64,000 nucleotides of DNA, from assembly GCF_011050415.1 (NCBI RefSeq), contig NZ_DRFS01000029.1, positions 62,001 to 126,000 on the forward strand, written 5' to 3'. Below the pieces are notes generated by a model that saw only the letters and a program-made list of their open reading frames with translations, made no database searches and was not told the origin of the DNA. Positions 14,729-22,723 of this stretch are shown in pieces. The DNA comes from Halomonas sp. (GTDB taxonomy: Bacteria > Pseudomonadota > Gammaproteobacteria > Pseudomonadales > Halomonadaceae). Numbering within the stretch: the first letter of the stretch is position 1; each line of letters starts with the position of its first letter. The position numbers were made by a program, and so were the translations under genes.

Positions 14729-15676
14729 TTAAGATTGCATGGTTTTCATCTCAGCGGCTTTTGCAGTGAGGTCGTCTATATACCCCTGCTCAACGCGCTG
14801 AATGAAGCGGCCAACTGTTTTCGATGGCATCATGTCTATTTCGCCATATCGGCCATCAGGAAAAAGCGCATTAGCCATGCACTTCTTGGTGATAGTGCAG
14901 TCAGTTAGATGACTCCATGATGTTAGGTCTGCATAAGCCGCGACACGGTATTCAAACATTTTTCGAACGTCTGAATAGCGTGCTTTATCAGCGTCGTTAT
15001 GGCGGATAGGAAGGGAACGCAGGTGGTTTTCGATCCGATTAAGCACGGCTGGGATTGTTGGGAAGTCATTCACCACTAGAAAGTCGCTACCATCGCTGCC
15101 CCAAACGGGGATGTGGCCTTGTATGGCACTACGCACACTCTCTACATCCCAACCATGTTGATCGGCTAGGTGTTGTGCGGTGCGCTCTATCTCATTGATG
15201 GTGTCTTTGTTCTCTTCCATCCAGTCCATGACATCCCAAAGAGTAACGCGGCTCACGCCATCGCGTTTATGTAGAGGCGAGCCACTACCAATAATACGTT
15301 CTGCTTCTTGTAGTCCAGCTAAATCAATAGCATCTTCTTCTTGCTCCTCATTTTTTCTAAACTGCGCGTAATCGTCACCGTGGTGGATCTTATTATTGTG
15401 GTGAAACAACTTAAGGAATATTTCATTTGAGTGGCTTTGGAATGGCTGTCGTGAAGTGTCTGCTAAAGACTCCAACATGATGTATCGCCCTTGATCATCT
15501 AGCAGGTTCTTGTCTTCAGGGTGAATGCCGCATATCGAATACGTAAAGCGACGAAGCCACAGTCGGTCATCAACAGCTCGAGCGGCTTCATACGGGTTCT
15601 TATCTTCCCAATGTTCATAGTGACGAATATCAAACCAGTCGGGTAGTTCATTAACGTGACGTATCGTTTTCGTCAT
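14729..15676 (-). CDS. DUF6387-like protein, island cargo between integrase and alpA
   Basis: A 315-aa soluble protein beginning MTKTIRHVNELPDWFDIRHY, the LPxWFD opening I associate with DUF6387. The middle is acidic and helical (KNEEQEEDAIDLAGLQEAER), followed by SRVTLWDVMDWMEENKDT. No transmembrane segment, nuclease or P-loop motif is visible. It has its own spacing (about 100 bp on each side) and is richer in A+T than the replication genes. In P4-type satellites the slot next to int is a cargo site often holding anti-phage genes, so a defence role is possible but unproved. Confidence 0.6.
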   Translation of the reverse strand: MTKTIRHVNELPDWFDIRHYEHWEDKNPYEAARAVDDRLWLRRFTYSICGIHPEDKNLLDDQGRYIMLESLADTSRQPFQSHSNEIFLKLFHHNNKIHHGDDYAQFRKNEEQEEDAIDLAGLQEAERIIGSGSPLHKRDGVSRVTLWDVMDWMEENKDTINEIERTAQHLADQHGWDVESVRSAIQGHIPVWGSDGSDFLVVNDFPTIPAVLNRIENHLRSLPIRHNDADKARYSDVRKMFEYRVAAYADLTSWSHLTDCTITKKCMANALFPDGRYGEIDMMPSKTVGRFIQRVEQGYIDDLTAKAAEMKTMQS

Positions 15677-15774
15677 TAGCGCTACTCCTAACGCACTCCA
15701 ATTAGGTTGGCTGGCTAACGTGGTGGAGTTGTCCGCGCTTTCGGGTGATCGGCCCTAGCCAGCCAATTCGGTGG

Positions 15775-17001
15775 TTACGCTCGCTTAAACTCCACTACGT
15801 TGCCACGCTGCAAGTTGTCCAGGTGATCGGCGTACCATTGCATCATGTGACGGCGCTGCTCGATGTACTGGGCTTTGTTATAGACGCCTGCTACCCCGTC
15901 TTTAACGTGCGATAGCTGGGCTTCTATGTGGTCAGCGTTATAGCCGTGTTCATTCAGGATGGTGCTAGCGATGTGCCGGAAACCGTGCCCGGTCTGGCGC
16001 CCTTCATAGCCGAGGCGGCGTAGTGCCATGATGAATACCGTGTTAGAGCGTGGCGCTGTCTTGTCGCTGCGGCCAGGGAATAGAAGGGGTTGGTATCCTG
16101 TCAGTTGGTGGAGGTTCTGAAGGGCTTCAATAGCCTGCTTTGGCAACGGCACAACATGCTCACGGCGGCGCTTCATCCGTTGGGCGGGGATCGTCCATAG
16201 CGCTTTATCAAGGTCGAATTCTTCCCAGCGGGCTTCCCTTAACTCTGAAGGGCGGGCAGCGAGGCGAGAAAGTAGAAACAGGCCAAGGCGCACATCTTCA
16301 GCGTGTGGGTAAGAGCCAATAGCACGAAGCAGGGCAGGTAACTCATCTTGGTTAACATGTGAGTAGTTGTTGGCCCGGCGCGTTGTCAGGTGCTTATGCA
16401 GGCTCTCCAACGGGTTGTACTGGATGCGCCCACTCACTAGCGCCAAGTCGTACACTTCCCGGCAGATAGCGCGAATGCGGCTGGTCTGCTCAATGATCCC
16501 GGTCTTTTCCAGGCTGCGCAGGAACTCCAACCATTCCATTGGCGTTATGTCAGTGAAAGGGCGTTTTCCGAACTTGGGAAACACATGCTTTTGCAGCGAG
16601 CCTATAACGCGGGTGGAAGTGCCGTCTGTCCAGTTCTGGCGCTTATTGGTGTGCCATTCCCTAGCCAGCGCTTCAAAGGTGCTGTTTGCAGCTTCTAGTG
16701 ATTCGGCTTCCCTTGCTCGCTTGGAGACGATGGGGTTCTGGCCATTGGCTGCATCTGCCCTAAGCTGGTCTGCCTTTTCTCGCGCTAGGCTGCCGCTCAT
16801 CTTTGGATAGCCACCCAACCCAATCCACGACCACTTGCCGTCCGGCTTCTTATAGCGCAGTTCCCAAGACTTGGAGCCATTGGGCTTCACCCTGAAGTAA
16901 AGGCCGCTGCCATCCAATTCCCTGTATGCCTTGGCTTCAGGCTCCAGGGTTGAAAGCACAGTGTCAGCCAGGGGGCGGCGCTTAATCTGTGAGCGTTTCA
17001 T
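15775..17001 (-). CDS. int: Tyrosine integrase, P4 family
   Basis: Site-specific recombinase of about 408 aa. The N-terminal DUF4102-type arm-binding part has GLYFRVKPNGSKSWELRY and IGLGGYP. The catalytic domain has ARPSELREARWEEFDL (first Arg) and HGFRH (His-x-x-Arg near 339-342). The tyrosine end GVYNKAQYIEQRRHMMQW is intact, the nucleophile being one of its two Tyr near 374-379. The ATG at 17001 (MKRSQIKRRP) is the usual family start; an earlier frame from 17049 runs through the arm-type repeats and is not preferred. It starts 170 bp from the ssrA 3' end and reads away from it. All catalytic residues are visible, so it may be active. Confidence 0.92.
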   Translation of the reverse strand: MKRSQIKRRPLADTVLSTLEPEAKAYRELDGSGLYFRVKPNGSKSWELRYKKPDGKWSWIGLGGYPKMSGSLAREKADQLRADAANGQNPIVSKRAREAESLEAANSTFEALAREWHTNKRQNWTDGTSTRVIGSLQKHVFPKFGKRPFTDITPMEWLEFLRSLEKTGIIEQTSRIRAICREVYDLALVSGRIQYNPLESLHKHLTTRRANNYSHVNQDELPALLRAIGSYPHAEDVRLGLFLLSRLAARPSELREARWEEFDLDKALWTIPAQRMKRRREHVVPLPKQAIEALQNLHQLTGYQPLLFPGRSDKTAPRSNTVFIMALRRLGYEGRQTGHGFRHIASTILNEHGYNADHIEAQLSHVKDGVAGVYNKAQYIEQRRHMMQWYADHLDNLQRGNVVEFKRA

Positions 17002-17003
17002 GC

Positions 17004-17091
17004 TTGTATGCCTCTGGTTCACAATATCGTGAAGCATACACACAGGCATACACGGCGTGCAATGCTGTAGGTATTAATTCATATGCATACA
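17004..17091. repeat. Integrase arm-type repeats at the right end
   Basis: AAGCATACAC (17032-17041), AGGCATACAC (17044-17053), TGCATACAGG (near 17084) and an inverted GTATGCCTC (near 17006) share GCATACA. They lie between integrase and ssrA and match the pair at 7323-7345, in the right place for integrase arm-binding sites. Confidence 0.5.
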
Positions 17092-17096
17092 GGCAC

Positions 17097-17120
17097 AAAA
17101 AAACCCGCACTGGGCGGGCT
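17097..17120 (-). terminator. Terminator of ssrA
   Basis: On the minus strand GCCCGC CCAGT GCGGG is followed by seven Ts, about 50 nt after the tmRNA CCA end. It lies inside the element, so the island brought the present terminator. Confidence 0.85.
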
Positions 17121-17167
17121 TTTCAGCTTCATTCAGACCTATATGGAAACATCTGAATTTAGGTAGG

Positions 17168-17547
17168 TGGTGGAGGCGGCGGGAATTGAACCCGCGTCCG
17201 CCAGCACGCGCCTATTGGCTCTACATGCTTAGATTCCGTCATTTAGTTTAGCGCGACTGACTCCGACGGTCAGGATTCAGCAACGCGAGCCTTCTAAAGT
17301 TTGACGGTTGGCGAGAAGACACCACCAACCGCGGTCCTATCAGCTTGGCTCATATCCCCGCGGTGATGAATAGGCACATCACCTTGGGGCCAGACAAGAA
17401 GCTAACAGTGTTTAAGCTGCTAGCGCGCCTTGAGCGTAGTTTTCGTCATTTGCGACTATTTTTTCGTGATGTGGGATTTACGAGATACATCACGCTCTCG
17501 GCATGCACCGCAAGGGTTGTCACCGGCGTCGAAACCATGTCGCCCCC
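17168..17547 (-). ncRNA. ssrA: Transfer-messenger RNA (tmRNA)
   Basis: Rescues stalled ribosomes with SmpB. The 380-nt RNA begins GGGGGCGACATGGTTTCGAC and ends GCCGCCTCCACCA. The first seven nucleotides pair with the 3' end as a tRNA-like acceptor stem, and the T-arm GGTTCAATTCC is present. The tag frame (17453 down to 17412) encodes ANDENYAQGALAA and stop, longer than the E. coli ANDENYALAA by an inserted QGA. It lies 44 bp downstream of smpB in the same direction. Its 3' end is the integration site of the neighbouring element, and the gene is still complete. Confidence 0.97.
17171..17190. repeat. Right attachment site (attR) within the ssrA 3' end
   Basis: TGGAGGCGGCGGGAATTGAA, the complement of the tmRNA T-loop and acceptor end. 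The pattern TGGAG-N5-GGGAATTGAA recurs at 7382-7401. Confidence 0.6.
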
Positions 17548-17591
17548 TATTACAGGTGAACATTCTAACGTGCTCACTGCCAATTGACCAG

Positions 17592-18083
17592 TTAAGCCTT
17601 GGTATGTTCCCGCATGATTCGGCCTTTTTGACGGTTCCAATCGCGATCTTTCTCTGTGGCACGTTTGTCATGCAGCTGCTTGCCGGTCACTAGCGCCAGC
17701 TCACACTTTACTTTATTGCGCTTCCAGTAAAGCTTAAGCGGCACGCAGGTGTGGCCCTTGTCCTGGGTGATCGAAAAGATTTTGGCAATTTCTTTGCGAT
17801 GTAGCAGCAGTTTGCGTGTCCGCGTGGGGTCGGCAATTTCATGGGTGCTTGCCGTATTGAGCGGCATGATGTGGCTACCCAGCAAAAAGGCTTCGCCGTT
17901 ACGCACCAAAATATAGGTGTCGGTGAGCTGGGCTTTGCCAGCGCGCAGGCTCTTGACTTCCCAGCCAGCCAGTACCAGTCCTGCCTCGAAGGTTTCGTCG
18001 ATATGGTACTCAAACCGTGCCTTCTTATTCTGGGCAATAACGCTGCTGCCGGGACCCTTACTGTTAGCTTTCTTAGTGGCCAT
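17592..18083 (-). CDS. smpB: SsrA-binding protein SmpB
   Basis: Binds tmRNA and carries it into stalled ribosomes for trans-translation. The 163 aa have the family core ARFEYHIDETFEAGLVLAGW, then EVKSLRAGKAQLTDTYILVR. The end is basic (KRATEKDRDWNRQKGRIMRE) and enters the ribosomal mRNA channel. It lies directly upstream of ssrA on the same strand, so partner genes are adjacent. It is divergent from ratA. Confidence 0.97.
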   Translation of the reverse strand: MATKKANSKGPGSSVIAQNKKARFEYHIDETFEAGLVLAGWEVKSLRAGKAQLTDTYILVRNGEAFLLGSHIMPLNTASTHEIADPTRTRKLLLHRKEIAKIFSITQDKGHTCVPLKLYWKRNKVKCELALVTGKQLHDKRATEKDRDWNRQKGRIMREHTKA

Positions 18084-18208
18084 GGAACCTCATATTTAAT
18101 CTGTCAGTGGCATCCCCTTCGTTATTTGGGGAGGCGTGATACCATTTAGAGTCTGAAAAATGTTTCCCATGATACGCTTTGGGCACTGTGAAGTCAGCGG
18201 AGAGGTCA

Positions 18209-18643
18209 ATGCCAACCGTCAATCGTTCCGCCTTGGTGCGGCACACCCCCCAGAAAATGTTCGATTTGGTCAACGACTTCGAACGCTACCCGGAGTTCCT
18301 GCCAGGCTGTCGTCGGGCGCGTTTGGTCGAGCACGATGAGGTGCATTTAATCGGCGAAATGACGCTTGGTCGCGCTGGTGTCGAACAAACGATCACTACC
18401 CGCAACGATCTCTTTGAGCCAGAACGGATAGAGATGTCGTTGGTGAAAGGCCCTTTTAAGCGGCTGAAAGGGCGCTGGCTATTTATTCCAATGGGTGACG
18501 ACGCTTGCAAAGTCAGCCTGGAAATGGAGTTTGAGTTTGCCAATCGCTTACTGGGCATGGCATTTGGCAAGCTCTTTCAGCAAATTGCCGGGCAGCTAGT
18601 GGACGCCTTCACCAAGCGCGCTGATGAGCTCTACGGGCGCTGA
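18209..18643 (+). CDS. ratA: RatA-family START-like protein (COQ10-like)
   Basis: A 144-aa protein of the polyketide-cyclase/START superfamily. In E. coli RatA was described as blocking 70S formation, while mitochondrial relatives (COQ10) bind ubiquinone, so the true role is unsettled. The typical start MPTVNRSALVRHTPQKMFDL and the end FQQIAGQLVDAFTKRADELYG are visible. The ATG at 18209 has GGAGAGG just upstream; a TTG extension to 18179 is unlikely. The next gene, rnfH, starts within 2 nt of the stop, so the two are coupled. Confidence 0.9.
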   Translation: MPTVNRSALVRHTPQKMFDLVNDFERYPEFLPGCRRARLVEHDEVHLIGEMTLGRAGVEQTITTRNDLFEPERIEMSLVKGPFKRLKGRWLFIPMGDDACKVSLEMEFEFANRLLGMAFGKLFQQIAGQLVDAFTKRADELYGR

Positions 18644-18644
18644 A

Positions 18645-18950
18645 ATGCTAACCGTAGAGGTTGCCTACGCATTGCCGCACAAACAGCGCCTGGTGGCGCT
18701 GAGCGTGCCTGAGGGCACTACTGCACGTCAGGCCGTAGCATTAGCCGATTTGCCGACTCTGTTTCCTGAGCTACCCAGCGATGCGTTTCTGCAAGCGCCG
18801 CTGGGTATTTTTGGCAAAGCGTTACGCACTCCCGAAACCGAAATACTTCGCGAAGGCGATCGCGTCGAAGTGTATCGGCCATTGGCGATTGACCCTAAGG
18901 CCGCTCGTCATGAGCGCGCTAAGCGTCAGGCGAGCGACCAGGGGCGATAG
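18645..18950 (+). CDS. rnfH: RnfH/RatB family protein (UPF0125)
   Basis: A small beta-grasp (ubiquitin-like) protein of 101 aa. The hallmark start is LTVEVAYALPHKQRLVALSV, and the end region GDRVEVYRPLAIDPKAARHE is strongly conserved in the family. Its biochemical function is not known; it is regularly next to ratA. The ATG at 18645 matches the usual family N terminus; one at 18624 inside ratA would add seven residues. The stop lies 5 bp from the end of the convergent bamE gene. Confidence 0.9.
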   Translation: MLTVEVAYALPHKQRLVALSVPEGTTARQAVALADLPTLFPELPSDAFLQAPLGIFGKALRTPETEILREGDRVEVYRPLAIDPKAARHERAKRQASDQGR

Positions 18951-18955
18951 CCGAT

Positions 18956-19411
18956 TTATTGAGAGATGGGCTGCACGCTCTCTGGTGGGAGTGTTTGAGT
19001 GCTCTCCTCGGGCAATGCATTCATTGGGTCAACACCATCCGTTGCGGGTCCCATGCTGCTTTCCACATTAAGTGGTAGGTCCCTCGACAGATCACCCTGT
19101 TGATCGACATTGGCCAAACGGCCTTGAGGGTCGAAAGTAAGCGTGACGCGGCGCTGCTCTACATCGCCATACGCTTTGTCCAGCCGGAACACGTAATCCC
19201 ATTGGCTAGCATCAAAGGGCGCTTCCAGTAGCGGTCTGCCCATGACATAAACAACCTGCTCTTGGGTCATGCCGGGCTGAAGCTGGCTCACCATCTCTTG
19301 GGTAATCAGGTTTCCTTGGGGGATGTCACGCTTGTAAACGCCGACGTAGCTACAGCCGCTAACAACGGTAAGGGCAACAGAGAGTGTGATGATTCGAGTC
19401 AATTTTTGCAT
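18956..19411 (-). CDS. bamE: Outer-membrane assembly lipoprotein BamE (SmpA/OmlA)
   Basis: Lipoprotein part of the BAM complex that folds beta-barrel proteins into the outer membrane. A signal peptide (MQKLTRIITLSVALTVVSGC) ends in a lipobox with Cys at residue 20. The core YVGVYKRDIPQGNLITQEMV followed by LQPGMTQEQVVYVMGRP is diagnostic. The 151 aa have a longer, low-complexity C-terminal tail than the E. coli protein. The ATG at 19411 begins the signal peptide; the frame to 19450 would put 13 polar residues before it. It is divergent from fur with a 72-bp shared promoter region. Confidence 0.93.
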   Translation of the reverse strand: MQKLTRIITLSVALTVVSGCSYVGVYKRDIPQGNLITQEMVSQLQPGMTQEQVVYVMGRPLLEAPFDASQWDYVFRLDKAYGDVEQRRVTLTFDPQGRLANVDQQGDLSRDLPLNVESSMGPATDGVDPMNALPEESTQTLPPESVQPISQ

Positions 19412-19483
19412 TTGGGCCTGTTCTTCACTATCGTGGTTTCGGTTGATCATACCCGACCTAACCTGTTACTGCGAAGAGCGACC

Positions 19484-19936
19484 ATGGCCGATCAGAACCA
19501 TGAATTGCGCAAAGCTGGTCTGAAAGTGACCCTGCCGCGCGTCAAGATACTGCAGATTCTCGAAAATGTTTCGGGCCAACACCATCTTAGCGCTGAAGAA
19601 GTGTATAAAACACTGATTGATGCGGGCGAAGATGTTGGCTTGGCGACCGTGTACCGCGTATTGACTCAGTTTGAGTCAGCGGGCTTGGTTATTCGTCATA
19701 ACTTTGACGGAGGCCATGCGGTATTTGAGATGACCCAAGAGGATCACCATGATCATATGGTGTGCCTTGAAAGCGGCGAGATCATAGAATTTGTTGATGA
19801 AATTATTGAACGTCGTCAGCAAGAGATCGCTGAAGAGCATGGCTACGAGCTAGTAGATCATGCGCTCGTGCTATACGTTCGCCCGCGTGGCTCAGACGTA
19901 ACGCGCCAAGACAGCGGACCCACAAATAGAAAATAA
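19484..19936 (+). CDS. fur: Ferric uptake regulator Fur
   Basis: Iron-responsive repressor of 150 aa. The winged-helix DNA-binding part includes RKAGLKVTLPRVKILQIL and EDVGLATVYRVLTQFESAGL. The metal/dimer part has HHDHMVCLESGEIIEF with the His-rich site; the second Cys of a CxxC zinc pair is not present, as in Pseudomonas-type Fur. The ATG at 19484 gives the standard MADQNHELRKAGLKVTLPR start. A frame open to 19262 is only the reverse side of bamE. It is probably autoregulated from the gap shared with bamE. A bidirectional terminator separates it from recN. Confidence 0.97.
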   Translation: MADQNHELRKAGLKVTLPRVKILQILENVSGQHHLSAEEVYKTLIDAGEDVGLATVYRVLTQFESAGLVIRHNFDGGHAVFEMTQEDHHDHMVCLESGEIIEFVDEIIERRQQEIAEEHGYELVDHALVLYVRPRGSDVTRQDSGPTNRK

Positions 19937-19954
19937 AGCGTGGGTTGTGCCCAT

Positions 19955-20019
19955 AAACGCCCCTGCTTGTTCAACTGATTCGCTATTAGGCGAGTTGGTT
20001 GAGCAAGCAGGGGCGTTTT
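19955..20019. terminator. Bidirectional terminator between fur and recN
   Basis: AAACGCCCCTGCTTG pairs with CAAGCAGGGGCGTTT, extended by TCAAC/GTTGA, with A and T tracts on both sides. Confidence 0.9.
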
Positions 20020-20061
20020 ATATACGTTCTATCCGTATGTAAACGAAAGTGCCGCTGGGGC

Positions 20062-21735
20062 TCAGTGAGGCGGGCGCTGGCTAGCGTGCAGCATCTCACG
20101 GGCATGGGCGAGGGTTTGGTCAGAGAGCGTGACACCGCCAAGCATACGGGCCAGTTCGCTGATACGGCCGTGCTCATCAAGCAGCGCCATTTGGGTAAGC
20201 GTCGTATCGCGTTTTGCCTGCTTTTCGATATGTAAATGCTGGTGCGCTTGAGCCGCAACCTGGGGCAGGTGCGTGACGGTCATTACCTGGCCGTTCTCGC
20301 CTAGCTTGCGTAACAACTGACCAACGATTTCAGCGGTCGCGCCGGAAATGCCCACGTCCACTTCATCAAATATCAGGCTTGGAACGGTGGAGTGCGTTGC
20401 TGCCACCACCTGGATTGCCAAGCTAATGCGCGAAAGCTCACCGCCAGAGGCCACCTTGGTCAGGGGGCGGGCGGGTTGGCCTGGGTTGGCGCTAATCAAA
20501 AACTGTACGCGATCAAGCCCTTCTGGGCTGGGTGCATCTTTGCCAGTTACTTCCACTTCAAAGCGTGCTTTGCCCATGGCTAAAAAGGCCAGCTGTTGCT
20601 GTACCTCTTTGCCCAAGCGCAGCGCTGCTTTTTGGCGGCTTTCGCTGATTTTTTTAGCCTCCTGGCGGTAGCGCTCACGGTACTCCACTACCTGGGCGCT
20701 TAATGCTTCAAGATCACCGCCGCCTTCTTCCAGCTGGGCGACTTCCCGCTGTAAGTCGGCGTGTAAGGCGTAGAGCTCTTCGGGGGCAATATGATGCTTG
20801 CGCGCAATACGGTGGACATCAGTCATTCGCTCTTCAACCCAAGCGAGCCGCTCAGGGTCTAGTTCGGTGGTACTCGCCAAGCGATTCAACTCACTGGAGG
20901 CTTCTTCCACCTGTATCCGCGCATCGCTCAGCATGGCAAGGGTATTTGCCAGCGTGCCTTTGTCGCTACCCGGCAATGCGCTTAGGTGAGCAAAGGCTTG
21001 GTTCAGCAACGAGAGCGCACCACCTTCATCGCTAGCGCAGCAGTCGGCCGCAAACTGAGTCTCACGCAGTGTCTCTTCGGCATGGGCTAGGGTGTGCTGC
21101 TCTTCCTCAAGTGTGGCTAATTCTCCCTCGGCTAACCCCAGTTGATCTAGCTCTTCAACCTGATAGCGCAACAACTGCCGCTTTGCTTCTACCTCGCTGC
21201 CTTCTTCACGTAGTTTTTTGAGTTTACGTCGAGCATTGCGCCACTCACGAAAGGTATCGGCTAACTGCGTGGTGGCCGCGTTGAGATCTGCATAATCATC
21301 TAGCAGCGTCAGGTGCGTCTCTTCGCGCATTAGCGCGTGGTGGGCATGCTGACCATGAATTTGAATGAGCTGTTCGCCCAGCGACTTTAAATCGGAAATA
21401 GTCACTGGATGGCCATTAATCCACGCTTTGGAGCGGCCATTCGCCGTTACCACTCGGCGCAGTAAGCACTCGTCAGCGGGCAGCTCTCGGGAGTGAAGCC
21501 ATTCCACGGCGGCAGGCAGGTGCTGAATATCAAACCGAGCGGAGAGGTTCGTACGCTCGCGGCCGTGGCGCACGCTGCCGGCATCGGCACGCTCGCCCAG
21601 GCACAGTCCAAGCGCCCCAAGCAGAATGGATTTTCCCGCGCCGGTTTCCCCGGTAATCGCGGTCATGCCGCCGGTTAGGTCGAGCTCTAAGTGGTCTACA
21701 ATGGCGAAATCTTGAATGGCAAGCTGAGTAAGCAT
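20062..21735 (-). CDS. recN: DNA repair protein RecN
   Basis: SMC-like ATPase for double-strand-break repair, 557 aa, normal family length. The start MLTQLAIQDFAIVDHLELDL is typical. Walker A is GETGAGKSILLGAL near residue 30. Two long coiled-coil stretches (about 150-230 and 260-370) surround the middle. The Walker B/signature end has SGGELSRISLAIQV and PSLIFDEVDVGISG. It is monocistronic. Expression is SOS-dependent in other species, but I did not find a clear LexA site here. Confidence 0.96.
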   Translation of the reverse strand: MLTQLAIQDFAIVDHLELDLTGGMTAITGETGAGKSILLGALGLCLGERADAGSVRHGRERTNLSARFDIQHLPAAVEWLHSRELPADECLLRRVVTANGRSKAWINGHPVTISDLKSLGEQLIQIHGQHAHHALMREETHLTLLDDYADLNAATTQLADTFREWRNARRKLKKLREEGSEVEAKRQLLRYQVEELDQLGLAEGELATLEEEQHTLAHAEETLRETQFAADCCASDEGGALSLLNQAFAHLSALPGSDKGTLANTLAMLSDARIQVEEASSELNRLASTTELDPERLAWVEERMTDVHRIARKHHIAPEELYALHADLQREVAQLEEGGGDLEALSAQVVEYRERYRQEAKKISESRQKAALRLGKEVQQQLAFLAMGKARFEVEVTGKDAPSPEGLDRVQFLISANPGQPARPLTKVASGGELSRISLAIQVVAATHSTVPSLIFDEVDVGISGATAEIVGQLLRKLGENGQVMTVTHLPQVAAQAHQHLHIEKQAKRDTTLTQMALLDEHGRISELARMLGGVTLSDQTLAHAREMLHASQRPPH

Positions 21736-21827
21736 AGCGCCTCCTGAGGCGGTGCAGCACAGAAGCTGGATACTTATCCAATAGTTGTTGATTTATACAG
21801 TAGTTAATAACTCACTTCAATGCACCT

Positions 21828-21855
21828 CTTGAGATGGAATTTATGGCCCCCATAT
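21828..21855 (+). promoter_or_regulatory. Sigma32 heat-shock promoter of grpE
   Basis: CTTGAGA (21828-21834), 13-bp spacer, CCCCATAT (21848-21855), against consensus CTTGAAA-N13-15-CCCCATNT. It is about 80 bp upstream of the grpE ATG. Confidence 0.85.
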
Positions 21856-21934
21856 AGCCTGCATAGTTAGTTAAAACTTCATTTATTTGCGCCTAGCCCA
21901 GGGTGGCAGCGCTTCACTTTCGTAGGAGCACGAC

Positions 21935-22573
21935 ATGGCAAAAGAGCCGCAAACACCGTTGGACGACGAGCTGGCCCGCCGTGAGCACGAGGCGGATGGT
22001 GCCGAGCAGGCCGCTGAGCAAGAGGCTGAAGCGCGCTTGATGGAAGGTGAGCTAGAGGGACTGATTAACGAAGAGCCCTTGGAAGGCAGCGTCGATAATC
22101 CTGAAGCTGAAATGCTGGCTGCCCAGGTCAGTGAGTTAGAACAAAGCCTGGCTGAGGCCAAAGACCAAGCGCTGCGCGCCGCCGCCGAAGCACAGAACGT
22201 GCGCCGTCGCGCTGAGCAAGAAGCGGAAAAAGCCCGCAAATTTGCCCTAGAGAAATTTGTTAAAGAATTGTTGCCTGTGGTGGATAGCCTGGAGAAAGCC
22301 CTTGAAACCATGCAAGAAGGCGCCTCTGACGTTCATCGTGAAGGTGTTTCCATGACTCTGAAGATGCAGCTTGATGTGCTCAACAAGTTTGGCGTTGAAA
22401 GCGTTGAGCCACACGGCGAGCCTTTTGATCCCCAGGTGCATGAAGCAATGGCCATGGTGCCCAATCCTGACCTTGAGCCGAACACCGTGATGGACGTTAT
22501 GCAGAAAGGCTATTTGCTCAATGGACGCCTGGTGCGCCCGGCCATGGTTGTGGTGAGTCAGAAAGCCAATTAA
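21935..22573 (+). CDS. grpE: Nucleotide exchange factor GrpE
   Basis: Releases ADP from DnaK in the heat-shock chaperone cycle. The 212 aa begin with an acidic, disordered 60-residue head. A long dimer coiled coil (about 65-110) follows, then the beta domain with FDPQVHEAMAMVPNPDLEPN and the ending GYLLNGRLVRPAMVVVSQ, both conserved. A sigma32 promoter lies upstream, and dnaK and dnaJ follow on the same strand, giving the classic grpE-dnaK-dnaJ heat-shock cluster. Confidence 0.97.
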   Translation: MAKEPQTPLDDELARREHEADGAEQAAEQEAEARLMEGELEGLINEEPLEGSVDNPEAEMLAAQVSELEQSLAEAKDQALRAAAEAQNVRRRAEQEAEKARKFALEKFVKELLPVVDSLEKALETMQEGASDVHREGVSMTLKMQLDVLNKFGVESVEPHGEPFDPQVHEAMAMVPNPDLEPNTVMDVMQKGYLLNGRLVRPAMVVVSQKAN

Positions 22574-22723
22574 ATAAATGGCAACACAAGGTGTGAAAAA
22601 AAGCCTTGAAAAGCCAGCGGTGGCCCCCAAATAAAGGGCAACCCAGCGGGGAAACCCGCAGATAAGCTTTAAAAGCTAAATTTTCAGTTTTTGTTTATAA
22701 CTACCAAATTCGAGGTTATTGCT

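Larger units (their letters stand above)
7382..17190. mobile_element. P4-satellite-like integrative element in the 3' end of ssrA
   Basis: A 9.8-kb block interrupting the usual chromosome order next to ssrA. It has a P4-family tyrosine integrase whose start faces the ssrA 3' end, an AlpA regulator, an Icd/Ash-like ORF with a C4-type RNA, a Toprim-primase, a DUF927 ATPase and small unknown genes. All genes are on the minus strand and most overlap. The ends share TGGAG-N5-GGGAATTGAA (7382-7401 and 17171-17190). No capsid, packaging, conjugation or plasmid-maintenance genes are seen. It could be a phage satellite or a replicating integrative element that relies on a helper. Confidence 0.8.

Noticed and set aside
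19262..19483. Long N-terminal extension of Fur
   Set aside because: It is the reverse strand of bamE; the Fur family start is at 19484.
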